Positions 36,891-45,468 of a DNA stretch of 64,000 nt are shown here, one piece after another. The notes beneath the pieces were generated by a model. It worked only from the letters and a program-made list of their open reading frames with translations, had not been told where the DNA came from and searched no databases. Made by a program: the position numbers and the translations under genes. Source of the stretch: a virus; the IMG/VR virus record IMGVR_UViG_3300018004_000004, positions 62,001-126,000 of that record; one strand, written 5' to 3'. How positions within the stretch are numbered: the first letter of the stretch is position 1; every line of letters starts with the position of its first letter.

Positions 36891-38092
36891 TAAGATGCCG
36901 GTATCAGGTTGATCGGATTAGAGATCGAGTACTCAGTTACAATGCGTTCGCCCAAAGCTGGCGTGTAGTCTTGTACCAAGAAGCGGCTGTATCTTGATCC
37001 GTCAGCGCGGCTGCGCCAGATGAAGATACTATTTATAGGATCATCGGGAGTTCCAATGTCAAGGATATTCTGATCAGCGTTGATTATCTGGGCTGCGAGT
37101 TCATTGATGATCAAGGGACTCCCGATGCTTAAGTTGTTGATGTAGTTCTGTGCGGCCGCCACAGCATTTTGAAGGATGCTGGCTTGATTGGCCGAGGACA
37201 CACCGGCAACGAAGGTAACCGTTGTCTCGAGGCTTATACCTACGAGATTCGGCGCCACAGCCAGACCTGTTAGAGGATAGGCTGCTGTGTTATTGATGGC
37301 TGTCTGGACGAGCTGGAGCAAACTTGGAGGGACTTGAGGGGCGATTCCATAAACATAACATGTAAACGTGCCCGCCTGAGGCTGGAAAACAACATTCTGC
37401 ACGCCGGGGACTTGTAGAATAGCGAACTGTAGAGCCGCTTGATTGGCTCCAGCTCTGGATGTGATCTTGAGGTTGATTCTGTAGCGATAGTCATTATCAC
37501 TCTCCGCGTCGGATCCGCCGACCACCCCAAAGTTATTCGTAACAAGCAAGGTGCCGTACTGAGACTGTGCATAGTTCTGGAAGTTGCAAACGTCAATGAC
37601 GCCTGCAGCAATGTTACCTGCGGAGCCTGGTGTCTGACTAGCTGCTGAGAAGAAAGCCGAGCTGGCTGCAGCCACTAGAGTCACAGCTTGGGTAAGAACG
37701 AATACAGGACCACCTGGAGTACTGGAGGTAACGATTGTACCTACAGGCACTATAATATTCTGGCCATTATTGATTGTACCAAAGGTCCCAGAACGAACGT
37801 AGAACTCGAAGTTGTTGTCATCTGGTGTGACTGTGGTATTCGTCTGAGCCAGACGCGTTACACCGAAGATGTCTCCGATCAAATCCAGAGAGCTGCCAGT
37901 AGCATAAGGCAGCAGACTCTGAGACACCATATTGAAACAGTCTGTCTCTGTAGTACCCAGCACATCTCCAACGATGTCAGCGATCGCGCGCGCCTTACCG
38001 CCAGGCGACAGCTGAGTGATAGCTGTAGTTGCCAGAGCGCTTAGGATCTGATTTTGGAATGTAGTCGCTGAGGTAGGTTGCTGTATGGGCAT
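36890..38092 (-). CDS. Baseplate J/gp47-like wedge protein
   Basis: ATG at 38092 lies two bases after the upstream stop. The 400-residue protein fits the baseplate J family: N-terminal helix with SPGGKARAIADIVGDVL, the YATGSSLDLIGDIFGVTRL block (family G.xLD.ig...gv.R), a central beta domain with VPVGTIVTSSTPGGPVFVLTQ, then SDNDYRYRINLKITSRAGANQAALQFAIL and VPGVQNV. It forms the wedge that triggers sheath contraction with gp6-like function. The length of 400 fits the family (about 350-480). Confidence 0.9.
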   Translation of the reverse strand: MPIQQPTSATTFQNQILSALATTAITQLSPGGKARAIADIVGDVLGTTETDCFNMVSQSLLPYATGSSLDLIGDIFGVTRLAQTNTTVTPDDNNFEFYVRSGTFGTINNGQNIIVPVGTIVTSSTPGGPVFVLTQAVTLVAAASSAFFSAASQTPGSAGNIAAGVIDVCNFQNYAQSQYGTLLVTNNFGVVGGSDAESDNDYRYRINLKITSRAGANQAALQFAILQVPGVQNVVFQPQAGTFTCYVYGIAPQVPPSLLQLVQTAINNTAAYPLTGLAVAPNLVGISLETTVTFVAGVSSANQASILQNAVAAAQNYINNLSIGSPLIINELAAQIINADQNILDIGTPDDPINSIFIWRSRADGSRYSRFLVQDYTPALGERIVTEYSISNPINLIPAS

Positions 38093-38093
38093 A

Positions 38094-38501
38094 TTAGGAA
38101 ACCGTCGATGTCCCTGTCAATGGATTCAGCGTTGCTGTTGCGATCAAGGACTGATTGAGATAAACATAGATCGTGATGATGTCATTGTCCTGAATACTCT
38201 GGACATTGAAGGAACCGCGAGGAAGGAACTGATTGGTCAGAGAGTTATTTACCTGCCGGCGCAAGGTGATGTTAAGCTCCTGATTAATCGTATCACCTAG
38301 TCTGGCTTGCAGGTCAGCCCCGATTGGATATAGCTGCCAGCCATTAAGCGCCGCCTTCAATCGGGTACGTGTCATGTCCTGGATACTAGCCAGGGTAGAA
38401 GGGTTAGTTGTAGCAAGATCACCGCCAGAGAGGATAAAGTCGCCTTGCGACATCCACTGGAAGTCTATGAAGCCGCCCGGGATTGTAGGTGAAGTTGCCA
38501 T
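38094..38501 (-). CDS. gp25/W-like baseplate protein candidate, 135 aa
   Basis: ATG at 38501 overlaps the upstream stop. The 135-residue protein contains DFILSGGDLATTN, LASIQDMTRTRLKAALNGWQLYPIGADL and LRRQVNN, followed by a strand IITIYVYLNQ. The pattern of small wedge proteins placed directly before J (T4 gp25, Mu/P2 W) is a short protein with I..RL.T..gw.lyP..GadL. The order W-like then J-like is conserved among contractile tails and supports the call. Confidence 0.7.
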   Translation of the reverse strand: MATSPTIPGGFIDFQWMSQGDFILSGGDLATTNPSTLASIQDMTRTRLKAALNGWQLYPIGADLQARLGDTINQELNITLRRQVNNSLTNQFLPRGSFNVQSIQDNDIITIYVYLNQSLIATATLNPLTGTSTVS

Positions 38502-38917
38502 TAGCTTGGGAAACTAGGATCAGCTGCTTGTAGATTGCTGACTGAGCTAGAGACAGTAGCAGCTGAGGACAAAAGACGAGGAGTATCGTTCACGAGGGTT
38601 GGCACCGGAACTGCAGCGCTCGACCCTATACTTGAAAGCTGGACTGGATTGAGAGTCCAATAACCGCAACCAAAGTGGATATTCTCCAATGACTCGGAGA
38701 ACGATGTCGGACCACTGATAGCGATACCGAAGATGTTGTCTACCAAGATGCCAAGGCCCAACTTACTGTACATGGCCGCAGACGCATCATCAATGAAGAC
38801 ATACGGCTGGCCAACCCAATCAGTACCAGCGTGTATAAGCTTAGGAACTTGCGTACCCGGCGGGGCAAACAAGGGTAGTTGTTGGTCATTCACGATCGCA
38901 TTGGCAGGAGTAGACAT
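38501..38917 (-). CDS. Baseplate-region protein, 138 aa
   Basis: ATG at 38917 overlaps the upstream stop. The 138 residues are Ser/Ala-rich at the C terminus (SSAATVSSSVSNLQAADPSFPS), with a central mixed region (VFIDDASAAMYSKLGLGILVDNIFGIAIS). No motif is recognised. It sits between the zinc-type protein and the W-like protein, so it may be a hub or spike accessory. Confidence 0.6.
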   Translation of the reverse strand: MSTPANAIVNDQQLPLFAPPGTQVPKLIHAGTDWVGQPYVFIDDASAAMYSKLGLGILVDNIFGIAISGPTSFSESLENIHFGCGYWTLNPVQLSSIGSSAAVPVPTLVNDTPRLLSSAATVSSSVSNLQAADPSFPS

Positions 38918-39576
38918 TAGGTGCCACCAACTATCCCATGATCATCTGGATTGACCGTATTGAAGGAGTAGGCGAAGGAAGCCTTTGAAACAGTGCCAGC
39001 CACAGGTGTTTCTTGATACTGAACACTGGTAGAGGTAAACGGAGTAGTCATGGGAGGAATACGATGTGATTCTGCCACAACATGATCCATCTCCTGGAAC
39101 GGACCCAGGGTGCGAAGAATATCATGATGCTGTTCCGATACATACGGAAGAAGTCGGCATCTGATGTAGGTGTTATCGAACTTGCTATCGAGGATCCCTG
39201 GAGTCACAACATTCCCCTGGTTATCCACAACGCCTGCATTGTCTTCTACCGCGGCAATCCAGACCAAGTAGTTACCAGTATTCTGATCCACGACAGGATT
39301 CGCAAGTTTATTAGGGTCAGTCGTACCGGAGAGATATAGAACGGGGTCGGGTCCTTGACCGCTATCAGGATCTGCATTTGCTTGCTGCTGAATCCAGATA
39401 CGCCGCGGACAGGAGGTACGGTATGGGTCCGTAGATGTGTCGCCGGCTTTGCTGAAGTTCTGACAATGCGAGCAGGGACTAACTACCGCCAACTCTTTCT
39501 GAGCAGCTGACTTAGTAGAATCCGACGTGCTGGCAATCCTGAGACCTAGCTCAGCGTTGCGTTGATCCTTTGCCAC
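38917..39576 (-). CDS. Baseplate-region protein with CxxC, 219 aa
   Basis: GTG at 39576 follows GAGGAGGTAGAT and the TATACTAATCAG element, so it is likely the first gene of a transcription unit. The 219 residues contain SPCSHCQNF and TSCPRRIWIQQQ, three cysteines that could bind metal, and a globular rest (KFDNTYIRCRLLPYVSEQHHDIL). I recognise no family. The location before the small baseplate genes suggests a hub or spike-associated protein. Confidence 0.65.
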   Translation of the reverse strand: MAKDQRNAELGLRIASTSDSTKSAAQKELAVVSPCSHCQNFSKAGDTSTDPYRTSCPRRIWIQQQANADPDSGQGPDPVLYLSGTTDPNKLANPVVDQNTGNYLVWIAAVEDNAGVVDNQGNVVTPGILDSKFDNTYIRCRLLPYVSEQHHDILRTLGPFQEMDHVVAESHRIPPMTTPFTSTSVQYQETPVAGTVSKASFAYSFNTVNPDDHGIVGGT

Positions 39577-39587
39577 ATCTACCTCCT

Positions 39588-39599
39588 CTGATTAGTATA
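39588..39599 (-). promoter_or_regulatory. Recurrent TATACTAATCAG element, promoter candidate
   Basis: Read on the minus strand, TATACT is followed by AATCAGAGGAGGTAGAT and the GTG start at 39576. It is the same 12-mer as at 4372 and 63213. It would separate baseplate genes downstream from the hub gene upstream. Confidence 0.5.
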
Positions 39600-39612
39600 C
39601 CATATCGCGTGG

Positions 39613-42600
39613 TTAGATAAGACCCATATTGCGAGCCTGGCGGAACGAGAACATAAGGGGCTCGATTTCGTCTTCCTTGAAATACTGCCACTTTGTCTGC
39701 AAAGTACCCAGAACATCATCCACCTTCCAGCCTTCTAGACCTGAAATCCAGGGTCTCTGGAAACGAGTAAGTGGAGCAATACCCATTGGATTGAGGCGGT
39801 TAACTATCTTACCGGTCCAGAAGATAGCTGCTCCGCCTGCTAGCGCGGCCGGCACAGCAATCCATGGACTGATAGCCGCGGCGCCAATCAAGGCAAGAAT
39901 GCCTAACTCCGCCTCAACCACAGGCAAGTTGGAGCTATTGATTAGAGGATTGTGTATCGTCCAGCCTTCAATCTGGGTTTCCATTCTGGTCAGCATATCC
40001 CACACAGCCTGGTGTATAGGCATGCTCAGCTTATCGTTGATCACGACAAACGCGCGCGGACGTACGATCGTAATGAAACCAGTCTCCTGATTGAATGAGT
40101 GGATCACACTATCAACTTCGACCGGGCCCGAGATGCCGGTGGAAGGATCCAGAAGCATCAGGACATCGAAAGGCTCGATCTCTGGGTTGCCAAGAAGTAC
40201 CAACTCACCACGATAAGCCTTAGCCAGTTCATCACGCAAAAAGCTCTGCATGTAGGCATTCGTATAAGGCGTATCGCCTTTGATGTTCTTCTTGTCCACA
40301 ATGAACGGATCAGCGAGCAACATACGACGATACTGCGAGGGTATCGCTTCATTGGCTGGTAACGTCTGATTCACCAAGCGGACTGTATTGTAAAAGTTCT
40401 CATTCAGATTGATACCGTTATGAATGATGTTATCACCATTCACTAAGTGCCAACGACGGACGGGCTTCATACGAGCATTCACAGCCAGATTAGCACCTGG
40501 TTGAGTCTGTTGATTTAGCCAGGTGTAGTAGTTCTGGACTAGTTGCTGAAGACCTTGTTCTCCCTGGAATGGAGAGATTGTTTTGCCAGGAGACGTGCCT
40601 ATAACCAGGCCAAGAGAAGAAACATTACTTGCCATCTGCTGCGCGAAGATGTTAGTGATGTTGAAGAAGACTCCAGGCCCACCACCATTGATGTAACCTA
40701 TCATCTTGTCAGCGGCCGCATTAGGACTTTGTAAAGTTGCACCTACAGTAGCTATAAAGAAAGTATAGAACTCTGAGCCTTCTGTGGCGCCATTCAGAGT
40801 ATATTCATATTGGTTCTCTGCACTAGAAGCCCATTGAGAACCAACACCGTTGCAGAAAGCCCTGAACTGAGCCTGTCCACTATTGGTACCACCTGTCCAC
40901 CAGAGATTAAACTGGATCGTATCTGAAGCCGCTTGCTGCTGCAACTCGACCTCGCCTGGGACTGGCGTACGCGAAGAATAGAAATCATGTGGATTAGCAA
41001 ACACAAGGGTAGCATCCGCAGTATATGGAAAACCATATTGCTTAACGGCGAGAATGAACTCAGGATAGCGACGAGCAATATCCTGGATATACGTCCAAGG
41101 AGTCATAATAGAATCCTTGGGGATGTAGTACTCTGGCGAACCGTAGCCGCCTGGCAGTTCATACCACCACGTACGAGCTCCACCCTTTGCATCAGCTATA
41201 GCTGTACCATCTGGTCCAAAGATGTGTGTTGTTAGGATATTCTCAAAGCTACGATCGTAGCCTGATTCTAATCCAGTTGCCCCAGCCGTCAGAGGTGAAC
41301 TGCTAGCCAGAATCAAAACCGAACCCAGCAGGGTGTTCCAGTTATGGCCCTTGATGTAGTGATCCGTCGGAGCGCCAAGCTGCCAACGACCAAAATGCTT
41401 AGCTGTGCTGACACTCAGCATGGCACTCATAACGTCAGCCACAGTCCCACCTGGAGAGTTAAGGCCAGGAATCTTGTAGCCTCCAACAGTACTGTTGCCT
41501 CCGAAGGCAGGTGTGTTACCGAAGATACCACCAAGCAAATCACCTGGGATACTAGGTATATTGCTAGGAAAATCACGAACACTCTTTACAAGAGCATTGG
41601 TCAGCTTGTTGATACGCCCATCAACCGTAAATCCATCCTTACGGATCTCATCTTGGGCCGGCACAACTAGCTCCAGCATGTAGCTCTGGCAGACGATCGA
41701 GAGGATCTCATCACCCTCGATTTGTGTTACCTGGCCGGTAAAGACAGGCACAAGCAAATCAGGATTATTCGAGAACCCCATGCGCACCTGTACCTTAGTA
41801 CCGGTCTGTAGAGCAAAATAACGAAGCGGGAACTTGTTATCGACCTGGCGATTCGATGTGGTAGTATCAACAGGACGATGGGCCGCGATCTGAGGGAATC
41901 GATTATCAAGAGTCCATGCATCAGCTGTGGGCTGATTGATATCCATACTAGCCACACCACCAGCAGGGATGACAAGCTGCTGATCGGCTGGTATGTTAGT
42001 TGTTACCGGCGCGTGCAGTCTTGCTTCCTGGCGGCCTTGCGGCGTACCGTCAAACATGTGTTGATCCAACATGTGCAGGAGATTGGAGACCTGAATGACC
42101 GCTGTGTCGGGTCTATCCCGATAGCGAATGATCTCCATATCAAGAACCGTAGCATACGAGTAGAAGTTATCGTAAGCGTAGAACGGTTTCTGCGCGTTGT
42201 CTTCCATCAGGAACAACTTGAATGTGGGGAATGCCTTGGACATCGTGTAGCTAGAAGGCTTAACATTTGAAATGATAGCCTGTGCATTACCCGTGAAGGA
42301 TGCTGTATTTGTATGAACCAGCTTCCCTGTATCGACATTAGGGGTTACTTGTTCGAAGTTTGTTACCGAAGTCATTGTCTGCGAAACAATGGAAGTGATC
42401 TGCTTCTGCATGCTGGCAATCAGGTCAGCATTGTCATCATGGAAGTACATGGCCGGATTGTTATCGCGGCCGACGTATGTAACATCTTTGAGACCCATAT
42501 CCAGATAGCACGAGTGTCCTGGGAGCTGAGCATTACCAGGTGTGGTAATCGTCTGTGTTGTCACAAACATAGGTTTCAGCTGTGGAGACGACTGCGCGCG

Positions 42601-45468
42601 TTGCATTTGGTCACGAATCAACTGATAGTTGTTAGCATAGGCAAAACCCACAAACTGATCCCATAGCTGATTGACCGGTGACTCTAAAGCAGGATCTGCA
42701 GCCAGAGCTGCAGAGACACGGGCATCAATATTCTTGGAGTAGGTTTGAAACAGCTGATAATCCGGCAGCTCGGATAGAGTTGGCCAGTTCTTAATCAGGA
42801 AATAGTCGGAATAGTTTAACTGACCACCATGACTCTTGATTCGATTCGCTATATCTGGGAAGTCTTCGGTGAAGGTATTATCTCTCAGACCTGTTAGGCT
42901 GCTTGGAAACTCATCTAGCAACTTAACCATCAGCAGTTGCTCCTGTTGCTCGAAAGGAGCAGGAGACAGCACATTGTAAGCTTCACTAGAGATAGGAGGA
43001 GGAGCCAGAAAATGCGTAAGCGCTTGCTGCACCGCTGTGCCTAATGCAACACCCCCAATAGCACCTGATACTGCACCTCCGGCTGGTGTTACAGTCGGTG
43101 ATTGCTGAGTTAACCAGTTCCACAAGAACTGATTAGCTTCTGCTCCAGTAGCAGTAGTCCCTGTCACTGAAGAAACAGCGGTCGATACTGTATTTGAGTA
43201 CGTCATCATCTTTGCCAAGTTCACCAAGGCAGTGAGCGATGTATCACCAGAGAAGTCATTGACGATCGTGCCGTCACGCAGGATCTTCAGCCAGATTTGA
43301 GAGAATCCAAAGGGTGTTGTATTCACCTGATATGGATTTGGACCCTCAGCATAATAGACGTTCTCATATTGAATGGCATTGTACTGGGCAGTTACTTCAC
43401 TTGCTGCTTCAGGTATAGTCTCAGTTGTCAGTTCCTTTGTCAACAAGCCGCGAATACCCAGCATGTTAAGGACTTGGTTCTGGACTGCTATCGATTGCAT
43501 ACGATGAATAGAGTTCACACGGCGCCACTCATTGCGCAGGCTCTGGAACTGATCTTCCAGCATCTTAGTCATATTGGATAGCAAGCTGAGTCCAGTATGT
43601 TCCGGTTCCGGATAACTATCAGCTTCTGGGATCTTGGCATTCGACAGCAACCCAACAGATACCAATGTAGACCCAGGACCCAAGTGCTGATAGGTAGGAT
43701 ATTGATATCCAGCCAATGGTATCTGAGAGATGTTATTGACGAACACAACGGAGATCTGCATCGGATAGATAAAGTGTTCTGGATCTATATCTTCGATATC
43801 CGAGCTGGCCGGCTGATCATCATTCTCCTTCGCTGTCATCTTGATGTAGTGTTCTTTGTATAGGAACGCAGCAGACTCAGTAGCATAATCATACGTATAG
43901 TTGTTGTTCAACAGATAGCGAATCTGCGTTGTCATCGGCGGTGGGGTTGTCGCAGTCGGTGGCGGGTTGGTTGAGTTAGAAATGTTTGGAGGTGTGTTTG
44001 TGTTATTACCGCTTACCACTGGAGTGGTATTCGTTGCCGGGTTAGGATTACCAGCAGGCGGTATTGTACCTTCCTGAGGAGTGAAAGCATTTGGATCATT
44101 CGATAGTGTGCGGTAAGTATTCGTAGCCTTCGTGAACCAAGTGTTATCCATACTTGGAGAACCTTGTCCATTATTCACGATGCCTTGTCCAAAACGATGT
44201 GCTTCCCAAGCCGACAGAGCAGAACCATTGTTAGCACGCAGCTTGAGAATAGCCCAACCTGTAGCCATGTCATTCTGAAGCTGGGCTTGTCCACCTGTGA
44301 TAGGCGGGCTCATCATCCAAGAGATATAGGTTGCCAATACAGGATCTGTTGACTGCGGACTTGGAACAGACTTAGAGCCCCAGTTGTATCCATTGTTGGT
44401 ACGAGCAGCAACTAGATAACCACTCTGCACAGCCACAGAAACATAGTGTGTGCCAAGATAAGTATCAGCTGCCTTCATAGCATCAATAGCAGCCGCGCGC
44501 ACCCACTGCAGAAGACCTACTGCAGCCGAAGGCTTGCCGGTATTGGTCACTGTAGACTTGTTGATCGCCGAATAGTTATTATTGGATTCCGGAAAGGCAG
44601 CAGACTTCACCCACCACTGAATAGCAGGATTATGGATATCAGTTGTGTCGATAATGATGTTATCTACGAAGTTTCCAGCGCTGGCTTTCCCCTGCGCAGC
44701 AGTACCTTGTCGAGTGGCTCCAGGATTGGCTGGATTGAGGGCTCCAGATCCGGCCGGCGGAGGATTGAGACCTGTATCGTTAGGCAGTGCACAAGCAGCA
44801 TACTCGCGCGCAGTAAACGTAATACTACCAGGTATTTGTCCCTGCCAGTTCGTGGAGGAGACAGTCATACCTGTATCAGGCTGTTGGGTAGGATCACTAT
44901 TCAGATTCGTCTGGATCCAGTTCAACAAGTAAGCTGTGAAAAGTGGCGAGTTCAGAGCACTGGAAGTAGAGTTGCCTGTCCAATCATCATACTGGAAGTT
45001 CTTGGAGTACGGACGATAGTTGAAGTACGACATCGTCATGGTAACTTGCAGTGTGTCAATCAAATCAGGATTAGTTTCCACACGCATCTGACGCAGAGCA
45101 AAAGCCATAACGTCATCTGCAGTAGCTCCTTGAGTTAGAACTGCAGGGTTCACGATCTGACGGATATGATCGTTCTCTACTTCAACGAAGGGAGCAGCCT
45201 TAAACATAGCCAGGAGCATCTGTACATCAGTCCATGCTGAGTAGTCGGCATTATCATAATCAGCAACGCACTTCCAAGTCCACGTTACATCCCAACGCGA
45301 CTGACCAGTCTTGATAGGAATAGCGAACGGGAAGCGCAGAGGCATAACCTCTTCTCCGTTGATAACCTTGTGGCACTGAATCTGTTCCGGAGGAATGTTC
45401 AGTACAAGGTTACCAATACGGAAGTATCCCGCTTGATTGTCATCTCGAGTTGTGATTATCTGTCCCAT
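39613..45468 (-). CDS. Giant baseplate hub with lysozyme-like insert, 1951 aa
   Basis: ATG at 45468 overlaps the upstream stop. The 1951-residue protein has, in order: an N-terminal tube-adaptor-like domain (residues 1-180); a lysozyme/SLT-like region near 285-410, with PESNNNYSAIN (candidate catalytic E294), SAAVGLLQW and ALSAWEAHRFGQG, like the E..G..Q and AYN.G motifs of soluble transglycosylases; Pro/Thr-rich linkers; a gp27-like hub domain near 1220-1265 (GTKVQVRMGFSN, PVFTGQVTQIEGDEILSIVCQSYMLEL); and a C-terminal hub domain near 1700-1810 (AYMQSFLRDELAKAYRGELVLLGNPEIEPFDVLML). It is likely a fused central hub that opens the cell wall. Far longer than T4 gp27 (391 aa). Confidence 0.78.
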   Translation of the reverse strand: MGQIITTRDDNQAGYFRIGNLVLNIPPEQIQCHKVINGEEVMPLRFPFAIPIKTGQSRWDVTWTWKCVADYDNADYSAWTDVQMLLAMFKAAPFVEVENDHIRQIVNPAVLTQGATADDVMAFALRQMRVETNPDLIDTLQVTMTMSYFNYRPYSKNFQYDDWTGNSTSSALNSPLFTAYLLNWIQTNLNSDPTQQPDTGMTVSSTNWQGQIPGSITFTAREYAACALPNDTGLNPPPAGSGALNPANPGATRQGTAAQGKASAGNFVDNIIIDTTDIHNPAIQWWVKSAAFPESNNNYSAINKSTVTNTGKPSAAVGLLQWVRAAAIDAMKAADTYLGTHYVSVAVQSGYLVAARTNNGYNWGSKSVPSPQSTDPVLATYISWMMSPPITGGQAQLQNDMATGWAILKLRANNGSALSAWEAHRFGQGIVNNGQGSPSMDNTWFTKATNTYRTLSNDPNAFTPQEGTIPPAGNPNPATNTTPVVSGNNTNTPPNISNSTNPPPTATTPPPMTTQIRYLLNNNYTYDYATESAAFLYKEHYIKMTAKENDDQPASSDIEDIDPEHFIYPMQISVVFVNNISQIPLAGYQYPTYQHLGPGSTLVSVGLLSNAKIPEADSYPEPEHTGLSLLSNMTKMLEDQFQSLRNEWRRVNSIHRMQSIAVQNQVLNMLGIRGLLTKELTTETIPEAASEVTAQYNAIQYENVYYAEGPNPYQVNTTPFGFSQIWLKILRDGTIVNDFSGDTSLTALVNLAKMMTYSNTVSTAVSSVTGTTATGAEANQFLWNWLTQQSPTVTPAGGAVSGAIGGVALGTAVQQALTHFLAPPPISSEAYNVLSPAPFEQQEQLLMVKLLDEFPSSLTGLRDNTFTEDFPDIANRIKSHGGQLNYSDYFLIKNWPTLSELPDYQLFQTYSKNIDARVSAALAADPALESPVNQLWDQFVGFAYANNYQLIRDQMQRAQSSPQLKPMFVTTQTITTPGNAQLPGHSCYLDMGLKDVTYVGRDNNPAMYFHDDNADLIASMQKQITSIVSQTMTSVTNFEQVTPNVDTGKLVHTNTASFTGNAQAIISNVKPSSYTMSKAFPTFKLFLMEDNAQKPFYAYDNFYSYATVLDMEIIRYRDRPDTAVIQVSNLLHMLDQHMFDGTPQGRQEARLHAPVTTNIPADQQLVIPAGGVASMDINQPTADAWTLDNRFPQIAAHRPVDTTTSNRQVDNKFPLRYFALQTGTKVQVRMGFSNNPDLLVPVFTGQVTQIEGDEILSIVCQSYMLELVVPAQDEIRKDGFTVDGRINKLTNALVKSVRDFPSNIPSIPGDLLGGIFGNTPAFGGNSTVGGYKIPGLNSPGGTVADVMSAMLSVSTAKHFGRWQLGAPTDHYIKGHNWNTLLGSVLILASSSPLTAGATGLESGYDRSFENILTTHIFGPDGTAIADAKGGARTWWYELPGGYGSPEYYIPKDSIMTPWTYIQDIARRYPEFILAVKQYGFPYTADATLVFANPHDFYSSRTPVPGEVELQQQAASDTIQFNLWWTGGTNSGQAQFRAFCNGVGSQWASSAENQYEYTLNGATEGSEFYTFFIATVGATLQSPNAAADKMIGYINGGGPGVFFNITNIFAQQMASNVSSLGLVIGTSPGKTISPFQGEQGLQQLVQNYYTWLNQQTQPGANLAVNARMKPVRRWHLVNGDNIIHNGINLNENFYNTVRLVNQTLPANEAIPSQYRRMLLADPFIVDKKNIKGDTPYTNAYMQSFLRDELAKAYRGELVLLGNPEIEPFDVLMLLDPSTGISGPVEVDSVIHSFNQETGFITIVRPRAFVVINDKLSMPIHQAVWDMLTRMETQIEGWTIHNPLINSSNLPVVEAELGILALIGAAAISPWIAVPAALAGGAAIFWTGKIVNRLNPMGIAPLTRFQRPWISGLEGWKVDDVLGTLQTKWQYFKEDEIEPLMFSFRQARNMGLI

